DNA from: Alistipes sp.
Lineage (GTDB): Bacteria; Bacteroidota; Bacteroidia; Bacteroidales; Rikenellaceae
Length of the DNA: 33,437 nt
Direction: 5' to 3'
NCBI GenBank assembly: GCA_021201825.1
Contig: JAJQED010000028.1
Coordinates: 148,350 to 181,786 of the forward strand
In this document: positions 6,453 to 15,061 of the stretch, one piece after another
How positions within the stretch are numbered: the stretch's first letter is position 1
Layout of the letters: every line of letters begins with the position of its first letter
The notes under the pieces: model-generated
Seen by the model: the letters and a program-made list of their open reading frames with translations, nothing else
Told to the model about the DNA's origin: nothing
Databases searched by the model: none
Program-made: the position numbers and the translations under genes

Positions 6453-9400
6453 ATGGATGTAGTATCGAAAGTGATCAAGCTGTTCTTCGGCACCAAGACC
6501 GACAAGGACCGCAAAGTGATAGAGCCTTACGTCAAGCGTATCCAGGAGGTTTATCCCCGGATCGAACAGCTCTCAAACGACGAGCTTCGCGAGCGGGCAC
6601 AGGATATACGCCGGGCCATAGCCGCGCATATAGAGGCTGACGAGAAACAGATCGTCGAACTTAAGGAGAAGCTCGAGCTGTCCGAGACTACCCTGGAGGA
6701 AAAGGAGGAGATCTCGCGGGAGGTGGACCGGCTGACCAAGAAGATAGACGAGGATATAGAACAAAAGCTGGAGGAGGTGCTTCCCGAGGCGTTCGCCATC
6801 ATGAAAGACACCGCCCGCCGGTTCAAGGAGAACGACACGGTGGTGGTCACCGCCACGCAGTTCGACCGGGACCTTGCCGCGACCAAGGATTTCATATCTA
6901 TAGACGGCGACCAGGCGATATATAAGAACGAATGGACGGCCGGGGGCAACCTCGTCAAATGGGACATGGTGCATTACGACGTTCAGCTGTTCGGCGGGGT
7001 CGTGCTCCATAAGGGTAACATAGCCGAGATGGCCACTGGGGAGGGTAAGACCCTCGTGGCAACACTCCCCGTGTTCCTCAACGCACTGGCCGGCAAAGGG
7101 GTGCATATCGTGACGGTGAACGACTACCTGGCCCGACGTGACTCGGAATGGATGGGTCCGATGTATATGTTCCACGGGCTGTCCGTGGACTGTATAGACC
7201 GCCACCAGCCCAACTCGGACGCCCGCCGCAAGGCCTACATGGCCGATATTACGTTCGGGACCAACAACGAGTACGGGTTCGACTACCTGAGGGACAATAT
7301 GTCCATCACCAAGGAGGAGTTGGTACAGCGCAAGCACCACTTTGCGATCGTCGACGAGGTGGACTCGGTGCTTATCGACGACGCCCGTACCCCGCTCATT
7401 ATCTCCGGTCCGGTCCCCAAGGGAGACGACCAGATGTTCGAACAGTACCGTCCCCATATCGAGCAGCTGTTCAACATGCAGAAGAACCTGGTGACCCAGC
7501 TGCTGGCCGAAGCCCGAAAGCTCATTTCCGAGGGCAAGAACGACGAGGGCGGCGTATTGCTTTACCGCGCACACAAGGGATTCCCCAAATATAAGCCGCT
7601 CATCAAGTTCCTCAGTGAGCAGGGCGTGAAGTCCCTGATGCAGAAGACCGAGAACATCTTCATGCAGGATAACAACCGCCGTATGCCGGAGATCACGGAC
7701 GAACTGTTCTTCGTGATCGACGAGAAGATGAACTCGGTTGAGCTGACCGACAAGGGTCACGACATGCTCTCGTCCCGGATGGGCGAAGAGAGATTCTTCG
7801 TACTGCCCGACATCGGCACCGAGGTTGCCGAACTTGAGAGGTCGGAACTCTCGCCGGAGGAAAAAGCCGCACGTAAGGACGAGATAATCAACGATTACGC
7901 GGTTAAGACCGAACGGGTCCATACCGTGAACCAGCTCCTGAAAGCATACAGCATGTTTGAAAAGGATGTGGAGTATGTGGTGATGGACAACAAGGTAAAG
8001 ATCGTGGATGAGCAGACCGGCCGTATACTGGACGGGCGGCGCTATTCGGACGGGCTGCACCAGGCCATCGAGGCGAAAGAGCGGGTAAAGGTGGAGGCCG
8101 CAACCCAGACGTTCGCTACGATCACCCTGCAGAACTACTTCCGTATGTACCACAAGCTGGCCGGTATGACCGGTACGGCGGAGACGGAAGCCAGCGAGTT
8201 CTGGAGCATATATAAGCTGGATGTGATCGTGATCCCGACCAACCGGCCGATAATCCGTAACGACAAGGACGACCTGATATACAAGACCAAACGGGAGAAA
8301 TACAACGCCGTGATCGAGGAGATCGACACCCTGGTTAACGAGGGGCGTCCGGTGCTCGTGGGTACGACTTCCGTGGAGATATCGGAACTGTTGAGCCGTA
8401 TGCTCAAGCTGCGCGGCATCAAGCACAACGTCCTGAACGCCAAACAGCACCAGCTGGAGGCCCAGATCGTGGCCGAAGCCGGCCGTCCGGGACAGGTGAC
8501 CATAGCCACCAATATGGCCGGCCGTGGTACGGACATCAAGCTGACCCCGGAGGTAAAAGAGGCCGGGGGGCTTGCGATCATCGGTACGGAACGCCATGAG
8601 TCGCGCCGTGTGGACCGCCAGCTTAGGGGCCGTGCCGGACGCCAGGGAGACCCCGGTTCGTCGCAGTTCTACGTTTCGCTGGAGGACGACCTGATGCGGT
8701 TGTTCGGCTCGGGCAACATCGCCAAGTGGATGGACCGCATGGGCCTCAAGGACGGCGAATCGATACAGGCCGGTATGATGTCCCGCGCCATCGAGAGGGC
8801 CCAGAAAAAGGTGGAGGAGAACCATTTCGGGACGCGTAAACGCCTGCTGGAATACGACGACGTGATGAACGCCCAGAGGGAGGTTATCTACACCCGCCGC
8901 AGGCACGCGCTGTACGGGGAGCGGGTGGAGATCGATATCAACAACATCATGACCGACTTCGCCGAATCGTTCGCCGACAACTACCTGGACGACGATTACG
9001 AAAATATGTCGTACGAGCTGATCCGCCTTGCGGCGATCCAGCCCTCGTTCACGGCGGAAGAGTTTTCTTCGTTCAATAAAGAGCAGTTCGCCGCACGGCT
9101 GCTGGACGACTTCCAGAAAGCTTACAAGCGGCGGGCCGAGACGGTTGCGGCTACGGCCAAACCGGTTATCGAGCGGATTTACAAGGAACAGGGCGAGAAT
9201 TACGAGAATATTTATATACCGGTAACCGACGGGCGGTTGGGCTTCAACGTCCCGGTGGACTTGAAGAAATGTGTCGAGACCGGGTGCATGGAGATATACA
9301 AGGTGTTCAGCAAGATAGTGATGCTCACCACCATCGACGACAATTGGCGCCAGCACCTGCGTGAGATGGACGAACTGCGCCAGAGCGTGCAGAACGCGAC

Positions 9401-9743
9401 TTACGAGCAGAAAGACCCGCTGTTGATCTACAAATTCGAATCGTTCGAGCTGTTCCGCAAGATGCTCGACAAGGTGAACCGCGAAGTTATTTCAATCCTC
9501 AACAAGGGGTATATCCCCGTGCGCGGGAATACGGAGGAGGAGATGAAGCAGCGCCGTGAAAACCGTCCCAAAACCGATATGAGCAAGCTGCAGGCGTCAC
9601 GGATGGATGCCGCGCGTAATGCCGGGGCGGCCGACCGGGGCAAACCGGCGCCCGTGCAGGCCCAGCCCAAGGTGGGACGTAACGACCCCTGTCCCTGCGG
9701 CAGCGGTAAGAAATACAAACAGTGTCACGGGAAAGGGCAATAG
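6453..9743 (+). CDS. secA: preprotein translocase ATPase SecA
   Basis: The motor that drives unfolded preproteins through SecYEG. Walker A is MATGEGKT with GEGKT at residues 196-200. [21 protein letters not shown] follows (DEAD-like Walker B). The second nucleotide-binding half carries [12 protein letters not shown] and the arginine-rich [25 protein letters not shown]. The C-terminus ends in the zinc-binding tail [17 protein letters not shown], which binds SecB or ribosomes in other bacteria. At 1,096 residues it is longer than E. coli SecA (about 900); Bacteroidetes SecA proteins characteristically carry insertions, here including a charged coiled-coil-like stretch at residues ~60-105. It is monocistronic by layout, with terminators on both sides. 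Confidence 0.98.
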   Translation: MDVVSKVIKLFFGTKTDKDRKVIEPYVKRIQEVYPRIEQLSNDELRERAQDIRRAIAAHIEADEKQIVELKEKLELSETTLEEKEEISREVDRLTKKIDEDIEQKLEEVLPEAFAIMKDTARRFKENDTVVVTATQFDRDLAATKDFISIDGDQAIYKNEWTAGGNLVKWDMVHYDVQLFGGVVLHKGNIAEMATGEGKTLVATLPVFLNALAGKGVHIVTVNDYLARRDSEWMGPMYMFHGLSVDCIDRHQPNSDARRKAYMADITFGTNNEYGFDYLRDNMSITKEELVQRKHHFAIVDEVDSVLIDDARTPLIISGPVPKGDDQMFEQYRPHIEQLFNMQKNLVTQLLAEARKLISEGKNDEGGVLLYRAHKGFPKYKPLIKFLSEQGVKSLMQKTENIFMQDNNRRMPEITDELFFVIDEKMNSVELTDKGHDMLSSRMGEERFFVLPDIGTEVAELERSELSPEEKAARKDEIINDYAVKTERVHTVNQLLKAYSMFEKDVEYVVMDNKVKIVDEQTGRILDGRRYSDGLHQAIEAKERVKVEAATQTFATITLQNYFRMYHKLAGMTGTAETEASEFWSIYKLDVIVIPTNRPIIRNDKDDLIYKTKREKYNAVIEEIDTLVNEGRPVLVGTTSVEISELLSRMLKLRGIKHNVLNAKQHQLEAQIVAEAGRPGQVTIATNMAGRGTDIKLTPEVKEAGGLAIIGTERHESRRVDRQLRGRAGRQGDPGSSQFYVSLEDDLMRLFGSGNIAKWMDRMGLKDGESIQAGMMSRAIERAQKKVEENHFGTRKRLLEYDDVMNAQREVIYTRRRHALYGERVEIDINNIMTDFAESFADNYLDDDYENMSYELIRLAAIQPSFTAEEFSSFNKEQFAARLLDDFQKAYKRRAETVAATAKPVIERIYKEQGENYENIYIPVTDGRLGFNVPVDLKKCVETGCMEIYKVFSKIVMLTTIDDNWRQHLREMDELRQSVQNATYEQKDPLLIYKFESFELFRKMLDKVNREVISILNKGYIPVRGNTEEEMKQRRENRPKTDMSKLQASRMDAARNAGAADRGKPAPVQAQPKVGRNDPCPCGSGKKYKQCHGKGQ

Positions 9744-9764
9744 CCTCCATTAACCGGCCACTAT

Positions 9765-9810
9765 AAAACAGGTGATGCCCGCTTTCAAGCGGGCATCACC
9801 TGTTTTATAT
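9765..9810. terminator. bidirectional terminator between secA and the UlaG-like gene
   Basis: A 20-bp perfect inverted repeat (9765-9784 with 9787-9806) with A-tract on the left and T-tract on the right, so it can end transcription from both convergent neighbours. Confidence 0.92.
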
Positions 9811-9844
9811 TTACATCCGGCCCGTAGAGCCCGGGTATATAAGA

Positions 9845-10636
9845 TCAAGCCATAACGGCTTCGGTCGGGCGGGAATACTGCTCTTCGGCGAACGGGGTCT
9901 CGCCGTGGATAAGCAGGAGCTTGCCGGGTTCGAGCATTACGGATTCGATGCCGATGCGCGTCACGGTATCCACGAACGGGCGGGGGTCCGCCGTATCGTC
10001 CGCAAAGAGGCCGTAGTTCATCGGGATGGCTATCTTTGGTTGCAGGGCACGTACCAGGCGGAAAGCATCCACGTCGTCCATACACCCGTTGCGGCCGTTC
10101 ACGCAGACCATCATAATATCCGGATTCCCTCCCAGTGCGTTCCTTACGGAGAGGGCGAGGGAATCGTCCCGCTGTGTGTCACCGCTGATATATATACGGA
10201 ATTTAGAGGCGTTGATGGCCAACCCTATGGCATCCTCGCCGCCGTTGAAAGCCTGGACGCCACGGACGCGGATATTGTCATAGGAAAAAGTGTTCTCCCC
10301 GGCAGCAAGGGTCACCAGCCGTGCCGGGTTGAAACCCAGTTTGCGGCAATGGGCGGTGACGGTTTTAGGCCCCATAATGACGCAGTTGTGACAGAATTTG
10401 TAGAGGGAAAGGAGCGTCTGCTCGTCGAAATGGTCGCCGCGGTCGTGCGTAACGCACACCATATCGGGACTTATCTCTTCGGGCTGTACCGGGGCCGGGA
10501 AACTGCGTTTGAACCCCTTGAGCCGCAGGCTGTCTGAAAGATACGGGTCGACAACTATCCTCACACCCCCGTTCTCGAGCAGGAAGCCTCCCTGCCCGAG
10601 CCATGTTATCCCAAGCTCACTGTTGTCAGAAATCAT
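9845..10636 (-). CDS. UlaG-like metallo-beta-lactamase-fold protein with altered metal ligands
   Basis: A 263-residue protein of the UlaG/predicted metal-dependent hydrolase branch. The fold is visible in ITWLGQGGFLLENGGVRIVVDPY, the metal loop near residues 62-71, YISGDTQ (Asp153) and CVNGRNGCMDD...PKIAIPMNYGLFADDTADP. The usual HxHxDH motif reads H64-D-R66-G-D68-H69, so the second His is Arg. The late His of the usual PMHY segment is Asn207. A further His expected around residue 130 is also not evident. It may be a non-catalytic or differently metallated member. No signal peptide. It is convergent with secA, with a shared terminator. The ATG start gives an ordinary family N-terminus. Confidence 0.82.
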   Translation of the reverse strand: MISDNSELGITWLGQGGFLLENGGVRIVVDPYLSDSLRLKGFKRSFPAPVQPEEISPDMVCVTHDRGDHFDEQTLLSLYKFCHNCVIMGPKTVTAHCRKLGFNPARLVTLAAGENTFSYDNIRVRGVQAFNGGEDAIGLAINASKFRIYISGDTQRDDSLALSVRNALGGNPDIMMVCVNGRNGCMDDVDAFRLVRALQPKIAIPMNYGLFADDTADPRPFVDTVTRIGIESVMLEPGKLLLIHGETPFAEEQYSRPTEAVMA

Positions 10637-10906
10637 TTTATATAGTTTTTCGGTTATTCACGCCCCTCCCTGCAGGCCCTGCCGGGCTGGCTTCCACTCT
10701 TATTACATAATCCGTACCATTCCCCGGGGCTTGCGGACCCGGTTCCGGGCGATAAAAATCCTGCCCGGTATGGTCTTCGGACAAGCACGGGCTAAGGGAA
10801 AGGCTATCGTTATGGCATTCATTGGTATGTATGGCAGAGAACAGACCAAAAAGACGGGCTGTTAAAAGAAAGCGTCCGGAACCGTGGCCCGGACCGTTAG
10901 GCTCGT

Positions 10907-11064
10907 ATCATAAAAAAGCAATGCCCGTAGTCGCTACGGGCATATCGCGGGACGGCGGTGGAAAAATACCGGCAGGGGGCTGTGTTAAAATACCGGTAAA
11001 TGCCTGCGGAAATAAATAACTGACCGGTGCCCGGCAAAAGAAATTGCCGGCAGGCGGGCCGTAA
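10907..11064. repeat. copy 1 of a ~158-bp duplicated terminator unit
   Basis: Begins ATCATAAAAAAG and ends near GCAGGCGGGCCGTAA. It aligns with 11126-11282 at an offset of 219 bases with scattered substitutions and small indels. It contains its own hairpin, a second short inverted repeat around ACCGGTAAATGCCTGCGG, and several CCGGCAG words. The stretch 10637-10906 to its left holds only the presumed upstream region of the minus-strand UlaG-like gene, and I see no gene in it. Confidence 0.88.
10911..10943 (-). terminator. second, duplicated terminator (distal copy)
   Basis: On the minus strand, ATGCCCGTAG and CTACGGGCAT form a perfect 10-bp stem with a 3-base loop, followed by TGCTTTTTTATG. 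It is the equivalent of the hairpin at 11130-11164 in the other repeat copy. Confidence 0.8.
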
Positions 11065-11125
11065 CCGGAAAATTACCGGCAGGAGAGACAGTGAAGGAGC
11101 CCGGCCTCGCGGTACACAGACCGAC

Positions 11126-11282
11126 ATCATAAAAAAGAGTTGCCCGTAGTCGGTACGGGCATATCGGGGGACGGCGGTAGAAAAATACCGGCAGGTGGCT
11201 GTATAAAATACCGGTAAATGCCTGCGGAATAAATTACTGACCGGTGCCCGGCAAAAGAAATGGCCAGCAGGCGGGGCAGTAA
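11126..11282. repeat. copy 2 of the duplicated terminator unit
   Basis: Direct repeat of 10907-11064, ending 6 bases from the methyltransferase stop codon. The 61 bases between the copies (11065-11125) weakly resemble the start of 11283-11343, suggesting the original duplication reached into the 3' end of the methyltransferase gene. Confidence 0.88.
11130..11164 (-). terminator. terminator of the xseA-xseB-methyltransferase operon (proximal copy)
   Basis: Read on the minus strand, GCCCGTACCGACTACGGGC forms a hairpin followed by AACTCTTTTTTATG. It is about 125 bases past the methyltransferase stop. Confidence 0.75.
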
Positions 11283-11287
11283 GGGAA

Positions 11288-12061
11288 TTAGTTGCCGGCG
11301 GGCCGGCGGACAAGGTAAATGATATCGTTCCCAAGGGCGTAATGTTCCACCTCCTCGGGTGAGAGCCGGGCGGCATAGTCTATAGACTCGACCTCGAACC
11401 CGGCCTCACGCAGACGGTCGGGGTAATCTTCGCCGTATTCGCGCAGGTGGTCCGACTGACCGTAGGCCTCATAGCGCTTCTGCGGCGTGTCGAGCGACGG
11501 GTCCTCCCGGGTCTCGGCCAGTCCCCGCACTACGGGCGAGAGCAGGATCCCCCACCCTCCGGGCTTCATAATGCGGAAAAGCTCACGCATAGCCTTGCGG
11601 TCGTCCTCGACATGCTCGAGGATATGGTTTGCGAAGATAACATCGAACGTCGAGTCCCCGAACGGGGCTTTCTGGACGTCCATCTTAACCTTGGCAAGCG
11701 GACTTTCGAGGTCCGCCGTAACGTAGAACTCCCCGAGGTGCCGCTGGAATTTGCGCATAAAACAGCGCTCGGGAGCGATATGCAGCACCAGTAGCGCCTT
11801 GCGGAAAAAATCAGTTTCCCGCTTGAGGTACACCCACATCAGCCGGTGACGCTCCAGCGAGAGGCACGACGGGCAGAGAGCGTTTTTGCGAACGGCCGTA
11901 TACCCGAACGGGAGCAGTTTGCGGAACCCGTGCCCGCAAACGGGGCACCGGTACCGGCTCCCCGAATAAAGGACCGCCGTTACGGGGGTGAAATAATGGA
12001 CGAACATCAACAGTGCCCGCCTCGGGATATGATTCAGGATGTATTTGACCTGGGCCCTCAC
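11288..12061 (-). CDS. class I SAM-dependent methyltransferase with N-terminal zinc-ribbon-like segment
   Basis: 257 residues. An N-terminal membrane-associated or amphipathic stretch is followed by a four-cysteine segment, C39-PV-C42 and C63-PS-C66, then SLERHRLMWVYL. The C-terminal half is a methyltransferase-11-like domain: VLHIAPE (motif I variant), VTADLESP, the post-I/II region FDVIFANHILEHVEDD, and the MKPGGWGILLSP strand. Bacteroidetes carry similar proteins, often near cell-surface polysaccharide genes; the substrate is unknown. The best start is GTG at 12061, 2 bases after the xseB stop; an ATG 18 codons later is possible but would cut a conserved-looking N-terminus. Last gene of the xseA-xseB operon, followed by terminators. 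Confidence 0.8.
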   Translation of the reverse strand: MRAQVKYILNHIPRRALLMFVHYFTPVTAVLYSGSRYRCPVCGHGFRKLLPFGYTAVRKNALCPSCLSLERHRLMWVYLKRETDFFRKALLVLHIAPERCFMRKFQRHLGEFYVTADLESPLAKVKMDVQKAPFGDSTFDVIFANHILEHVEDDRKAMRELFRIMKPGGWGILLSPVVRGLAETREDPSLDTPQKRYEAYGQSDHLREYGEDYPDRLREAGFEVESIDYAARLSPEEVEHYALGNDIIYLVRRPAGN

Positions 12062-12063
12062 CG

Positions 12064-12258
12064 CTATTGGTCTTTAAGGATTTCCGACACCTCCTGTTCG
12101 GCTTTGAGCAGCCGCGCCCGGCAGAACTTGATAAGCTCCGTAGCCTGTTTGACCTCCGCTGCGAGGGTATCCACATCCAGCTCGCCCTCGTTGAAGCGGG
12201 CGAGTATTTCCTCTATCCGGGCCATCGCCCCGGCGTAACTGATCTCTTGCTTTGCCAT
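12064..12258 (-). CDS. xseB: exodeoxyribonuclease VII small subunit
   Basis: 64 residues, the usual size for XseB. The family pattern is clear: SYAGAMARIEEILARFNEGELDVDTLAAEVKQATELIKFCRARL, a short antiparallel helical pair that coats XseA. It starts directly after the xseA stop (TAG immediately followed by ATG), so the two subunits are made in sequence from one transcript. Confidence 0.95.
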   Translation of the reverse strand: MAKQEISYAGAMARIEEILARFNEGELDVDTLAAEVKQATELIKFCRARLLKAEQEVSEILKDQ

Positions 12259-13578
12259 CTATTTGGTTTTTGCATTTATCTGTTCTGCGCGGGCCGATAC
12301 CGTACCCCGGTGCAGGGCGACCTCCAATAAGTCCCCCGGTGCAACTGCGGAAGCATCCACGATAGCCCGGCCGTCTTTGCGCACCACCGCGAACCCGAGC
12401 GCGAGTATATTCTTCGGGTCCCGGCTCTCCACAAGCCGGGCCACCGCCCCGAGCCTTTGTTTCTCACCGGCCAGCACGGCCCTGGCCCCGGCCTCGACCC
12501 CGGTCCCCGCGCTTTGAAGCGCAAACCGTGAAGATGCCAGATAAGCCGCTGCCGCACCGGAAATCTCCGAGGCCAGTTTCTCCAACCGCCTCTCGACCGA
12601 CCGGGTCAAACCCGATACGGCATGGGACAGGCCGAAAGTATATTCGCGCACCTGCCTGCGCTCCTCCTCGAGCAGCTCGACGGCCAACTGCGTCACCTCG
12701 GACAATGCGGAGGCCAGCCACGAATCGGCCTCGTCCATCGAGTCTATCAGGAACCGGGCGACGGCGGTCGGGGTCTTCAGGGCGACGGCCGACACAAGGT
12801 CGGCCACGCTCTGGTCCTTGTCATGCCCAATGCCGGTAACCACCGGCAGGGGGAATTGGGCTATATGGCTGCACAGCCGGTAAGAGTCGAACGCGGCCAG
12901 ATCGCTCTGCGACCCTCCCCCACGGATAACCACCACTACGTCGAACAGCTCACCCCGGTCGCAAATGCGCCCAAGAGCCTCTATCACGGACTCTTCGGCC
13001 CCGTGGCCCTGCATGAACGAGTCGAAGAGTTCCACCTCGAAACGGTAGGGCGACAGAGCCAGCTCGTTCATAAAATCCTGGAACCCGGCCGCATTCCGGG
13101 AAGAGACCACGGCTATACGCTGCATCACCGCCGGGGCGGGAAGCGACCGGTTCATATCGAACACCCCCTCCTCTTTCAGGCGGGCTATGGTCTTCTGCCG
13201 CTGGCGCTCCATATCGCCGAGGGTATAGAGCGGATCGATATCAGTCACAACCAACGTTAGGCCGTAAAGCTCGTGGTAGCTCACCGTGACTTTCATCAGC
13301 ACGTTCATCCCAACCGCCAAGTCCGACCCGGTCTCGCTCCGGAAAAACGACGAGATCATCCCGTAAGCGTTACGCCAGATAACGGCGCCGGCCTTGGCGC
13401 ACGGCACCCCGTTATCGCCACCCTTTTCGACCAGCTCCAGATAACAATGGCCCGAGTAGTTGACCTTTAGCTCGCTGATCTCGGCCGTCACCCAGCACGG
13501 CAGCGGGAGCGCCTCCTCGAGTTTGCGCTTTATAAGGGACTGGAACTTAGAAAGGGAAATATGTTTGACCGTAGACAA
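12259..13578 (-). CDS. xseA: exodeoxyribonuclease VII large subunit
   Basis: Catalytic subunit of exonuclease VII, which degrades single-stranded DNA from both ends. The N-terminal OB fold shows SLSKFQSLIKRKLEEA and WVTAEISELKVNYSGHCYLEL. The nuclease domain shows IAVVSSRNAAGFQDFMNEL, DVVVVIRGGGSQSDLAAFD and VVTGIGHDKDQSVADLVSAVALKTPTAVARFL. A long helical region follows and the C-terminal segment ends DLLEVALHRGTVSARAEQI. Length 439 is normal. The reading frame offers TTG at 13578 as the only start compatible with the conserved N-terminus; the preceding codon is a stop. First gene of the xseA-xseB-methyltransferase operon. Confidence 0.95.
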   Translation of the reverse strand: MSTVKHISLSKFQSLIKRKLEEALPLPCWVTAEISELKVNYSGHCYLELVEKGGDNGVPCAKAGAVIWRNAYGMISSFFRSETGSDLAVGMNVLMKVTVSYHELYGLTLVVTDIDPLYTLGDMERQRQKTIARLKEEGVFDMNRSLPAPAVMQRIAVVSSRNAAGFQDFMNELALSPYRFEVELFDSFMQGHGAEESVIEALGRICDRGELFDVVVVIRGGGSQSDLAAFDSYRLCSHIAQFPLPVVTGIGHDKDQSVADLVSAVALKTPTAVARFLIDSMDEADSWLASALSEVTQLAVELLEEERRQVREYTFGLSHAVSGLTRSVERRLEKLASEISGAAAAYLASSRFALQSAGTGVEAGARAVLAGEKQRLGAVARLVESRDPKNILALGFAVVRKDGRAIVDASAVAPGDLLEVALHRGTVSARAEQINAKTK

Positions 13579-13722
13579 CTATAAGGGGGTTTTTGCAAGG
13601 TGACGCACCAAAATAACGGTTCTTTTGGATTTCGTTTTAACAATTTTTCTGTTTCTCTTCACAATTTTACCGCAAAACAGGGTATTTTAAAATTCCCGTT
13701 TTTTTGTGAAATACCGAAAACC
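13579..13722. other. AT-rich intergenic region between divergent xseA and the downstream genes
   Basis: About 145 AT-rich bases, presumed to hold the xseA promoter on the minus strand. TTATTTTG read on the minus strand near 13607-13614 is a one-mismatch -7 candidate. I see no supported gene here; an open frame across 13600-13797 has no coding-like composition. Confidence 0.4.
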
Positions 13723-13730
13723 TACATTTG
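13723..13730 (+). promoter_or_regulatory. -7 promoter element of a candidate non-coding transcript
   Basis: TACATTTG matches TAnnTTTG, with TTTG 16 bases upstream at 13703-13706. No start codon with a useful open frame follows before the terminator at 13849. Confidence 0.5.
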
Positions 13731-13736
13731 TATCAG

Positions 13737-13880
13737 GAAAAAGGTAGTACGATTCCTAAAAGAAATCCCGGTCGTAAAGATAAGGATTTCGCCCTGAAAA
13801 AAAGAAATATATCCATAGTATAATATTTATATAACCCCTATCCAAACGGCGGTTCCTCCCACGGAACCGCTTTTATTTTA
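13737..13880 (+). ncRNA. candidate small RNA of ~140 nt
   Basis: A -7 element at 13723-13730 and a clear terminator (13849-13880) bracket about 140 bases with no ATG-initiated frame of note. The interval is AT-rich and contains GATTCCTAAAAGAAATC, a weak hairpin. I do not recognise a known RNA family. It could instead be a decayed leader. Confidence 0.35.
13849..13880 (+). terminator. rho-independent terminator upstream of prfA
   Basis: GCGGTTCC (13849-13856) pairs with GGAACCGC (13863-13870), followed by TTTTATTTTA. No coding gene on the plus strand ends just before it, so it must end a non-coding transcript or one not recognised here. Confidence 0.8.
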
Positions 13881-13920
13881 TACCTCTGCGGCCCACCCCG
13901 CGATATAATGGATAAATCCT

Positions 13921-13928
13921 TATCTTTG
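13921..13928 (+). promoter_or_regulatory. -7 promoter element of the prfA operon
   Basis: TATCTTTG is an exact match to TAnnTTTG, 19 bases before the prfA start codon. No clear -33 TTTG is seen. Confidence 0.6.
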
Positions 13929-13947
13929 TGTCCCAAAAGTAACGTTT

Positions 13948-15036
13948 ATGGCGGATAATTCCCTACTTGCCCGGCTCGACGGGCTGAAGATGAAATACGA
14001 GGAGATCGGGCAGCAGATGACCGACCCGGAGGTTATATCGGATATGAAGCGGTTCGTCTCCCTCAACAAGGAATACAAAGAGCTGCAGCCGCTGATCGAG
14101 GCCAGCGAGAAATACCGCCTGTCGGTAGCCAACCTGCAGGAGGCCAAGGATATATTGTCCAACGAAAAGGACGAGGAGATGCGTGAGATGGCCCGAGAGG
14201 AAGTCACGGAACTGGAACCGGTTATCGGCAGGCTGGAGGAGCAGATCAAACTGCTGCTGATCCCCAAGGACCCGCAGGACGAGAAGAACGCCATCCTCGA
14301 AATACGGGGCGGCACCGGCGGGGACGAAGCGGCCATTTTCGCCGGGGACCTTATGCGGATGTACACCAAGTATATCGAGCGCAAGGGCTGGAAATACGAG
14401 ATCAACAATATGAGCGAGGGTGCGGCCGGTGGATTCAAGGAGGTGGTGCTCAAGGTTACGGGCGACAACGTTTACGGCACGCTGAAATACGAGTCGGGGG
14501 TCCACCGCGTACAGCGGGTGCCGCAAACCGAGACACAGGGCCGGGTACACACTTCGGCGGCGTCGGTAGCGGTGCTTCCCGAAGCCGAAGAATTCGATAT
14601 AGAGCTGAATATGAACGATATCCGCAAGGACACTTATTGTTCTTCGGGCCCGGGGGGCCAGTCGGTCAACACGACCTATTCGGCCGTAAGGCTTACCCAT
14701 ATCCCGACCGGGATCGTAGTCCAGTGCCAGGACCAAAAATCGCAGCTCAAGAACTTCGACAAGGCCCTCGAGGAGCTTCGTACCCGTATATTCAACCTGG
14801 AATACTCCAAATACCTCGACGAGATAGCGGGCAAACGCAAGACGATGGTCTCCACCGGTGACCGCTCGGCCAAGATACGAACTTACAATTACCCGCAGGG
14901 CCGCATCACGGACCACCGCATAAACTATACGGTGTATAACCTCTCCGCTTTTATGGACGGCGACATACAGGACGTTATCGACAACCTTATCGTCGCCGAG
15001 AATACCGAACGGCTCAAGGAGAGCGAGCTGGGTTAA
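13948..15036 (+). CDS. prfA: peptide chain release factor 1
   Basis: Recognises UAA and UAG stop codons and triggers peptide release. The GGQ catalytic loop is present in SSGPGGQSVNTTYSAVRL. The codon-reading tripeptide region RVPQTETQGRVHTSAASV carries P-Q-T, matching the RF1 PxT pattern and not the RF2 SPF. The helical N-terminal domain (residues 1-~100) and the C-terminal RITDHRINYTVYNL are typical. Length 362 is normal. A TATCTTTG promoter element lies just upstream. Followed after 25 bases by the CHAP protein and then pyrF, all on the same strand, so probably an operon. Confidence 0.97.
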   Translation: MADNSLLARLDGLKMKYEEIGQQMTDPEVISDMKRFVSLNKEYKELQPLIEASEKYRLSVANLQEAKDILSNEKDEEMREMAREEVTELEPVIGRLEEQIKLLLIPKDPQDEKNAILEIRGGTGGDEAAIFAGDLMRMYTKYIERKGWKYEINNMSEGAAGGFKEVVLKVTGDNVYGTLKYESGVHRVQRVPQTETQGRVHTSAASVAVLPEAEEFDIELNMNDIRKDTYCSSGPGGQSVNTTYSAVRLTHIPTGIVVQCQDQKSQLKNFDKALEELRTRIFNLEYSKYLDEIAGKRKTMVSTGDRSAKIRTYNYPQGRITDHRINYTVYNLSAFMDGDIQDVIDNLIVAENTERLKESELG

Positions 15037-15061
15037 TCAGCCGCAACCGAGAACTTTTATC

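Noticed and set aside
10822-11019. Small basic protein beginning with MAENRPKRRAVKRKRP-like sequence
   Set aside because: It runs into the duplicated terminator unit and has no ribosome binding site, promoter or recognisable family.
13600-13797. 65-residue plus-strand open frame upstream of prfA
   Set aside because: AT-rich, no coding-like composition, and it overlaps the -7 promoter element at 13723.
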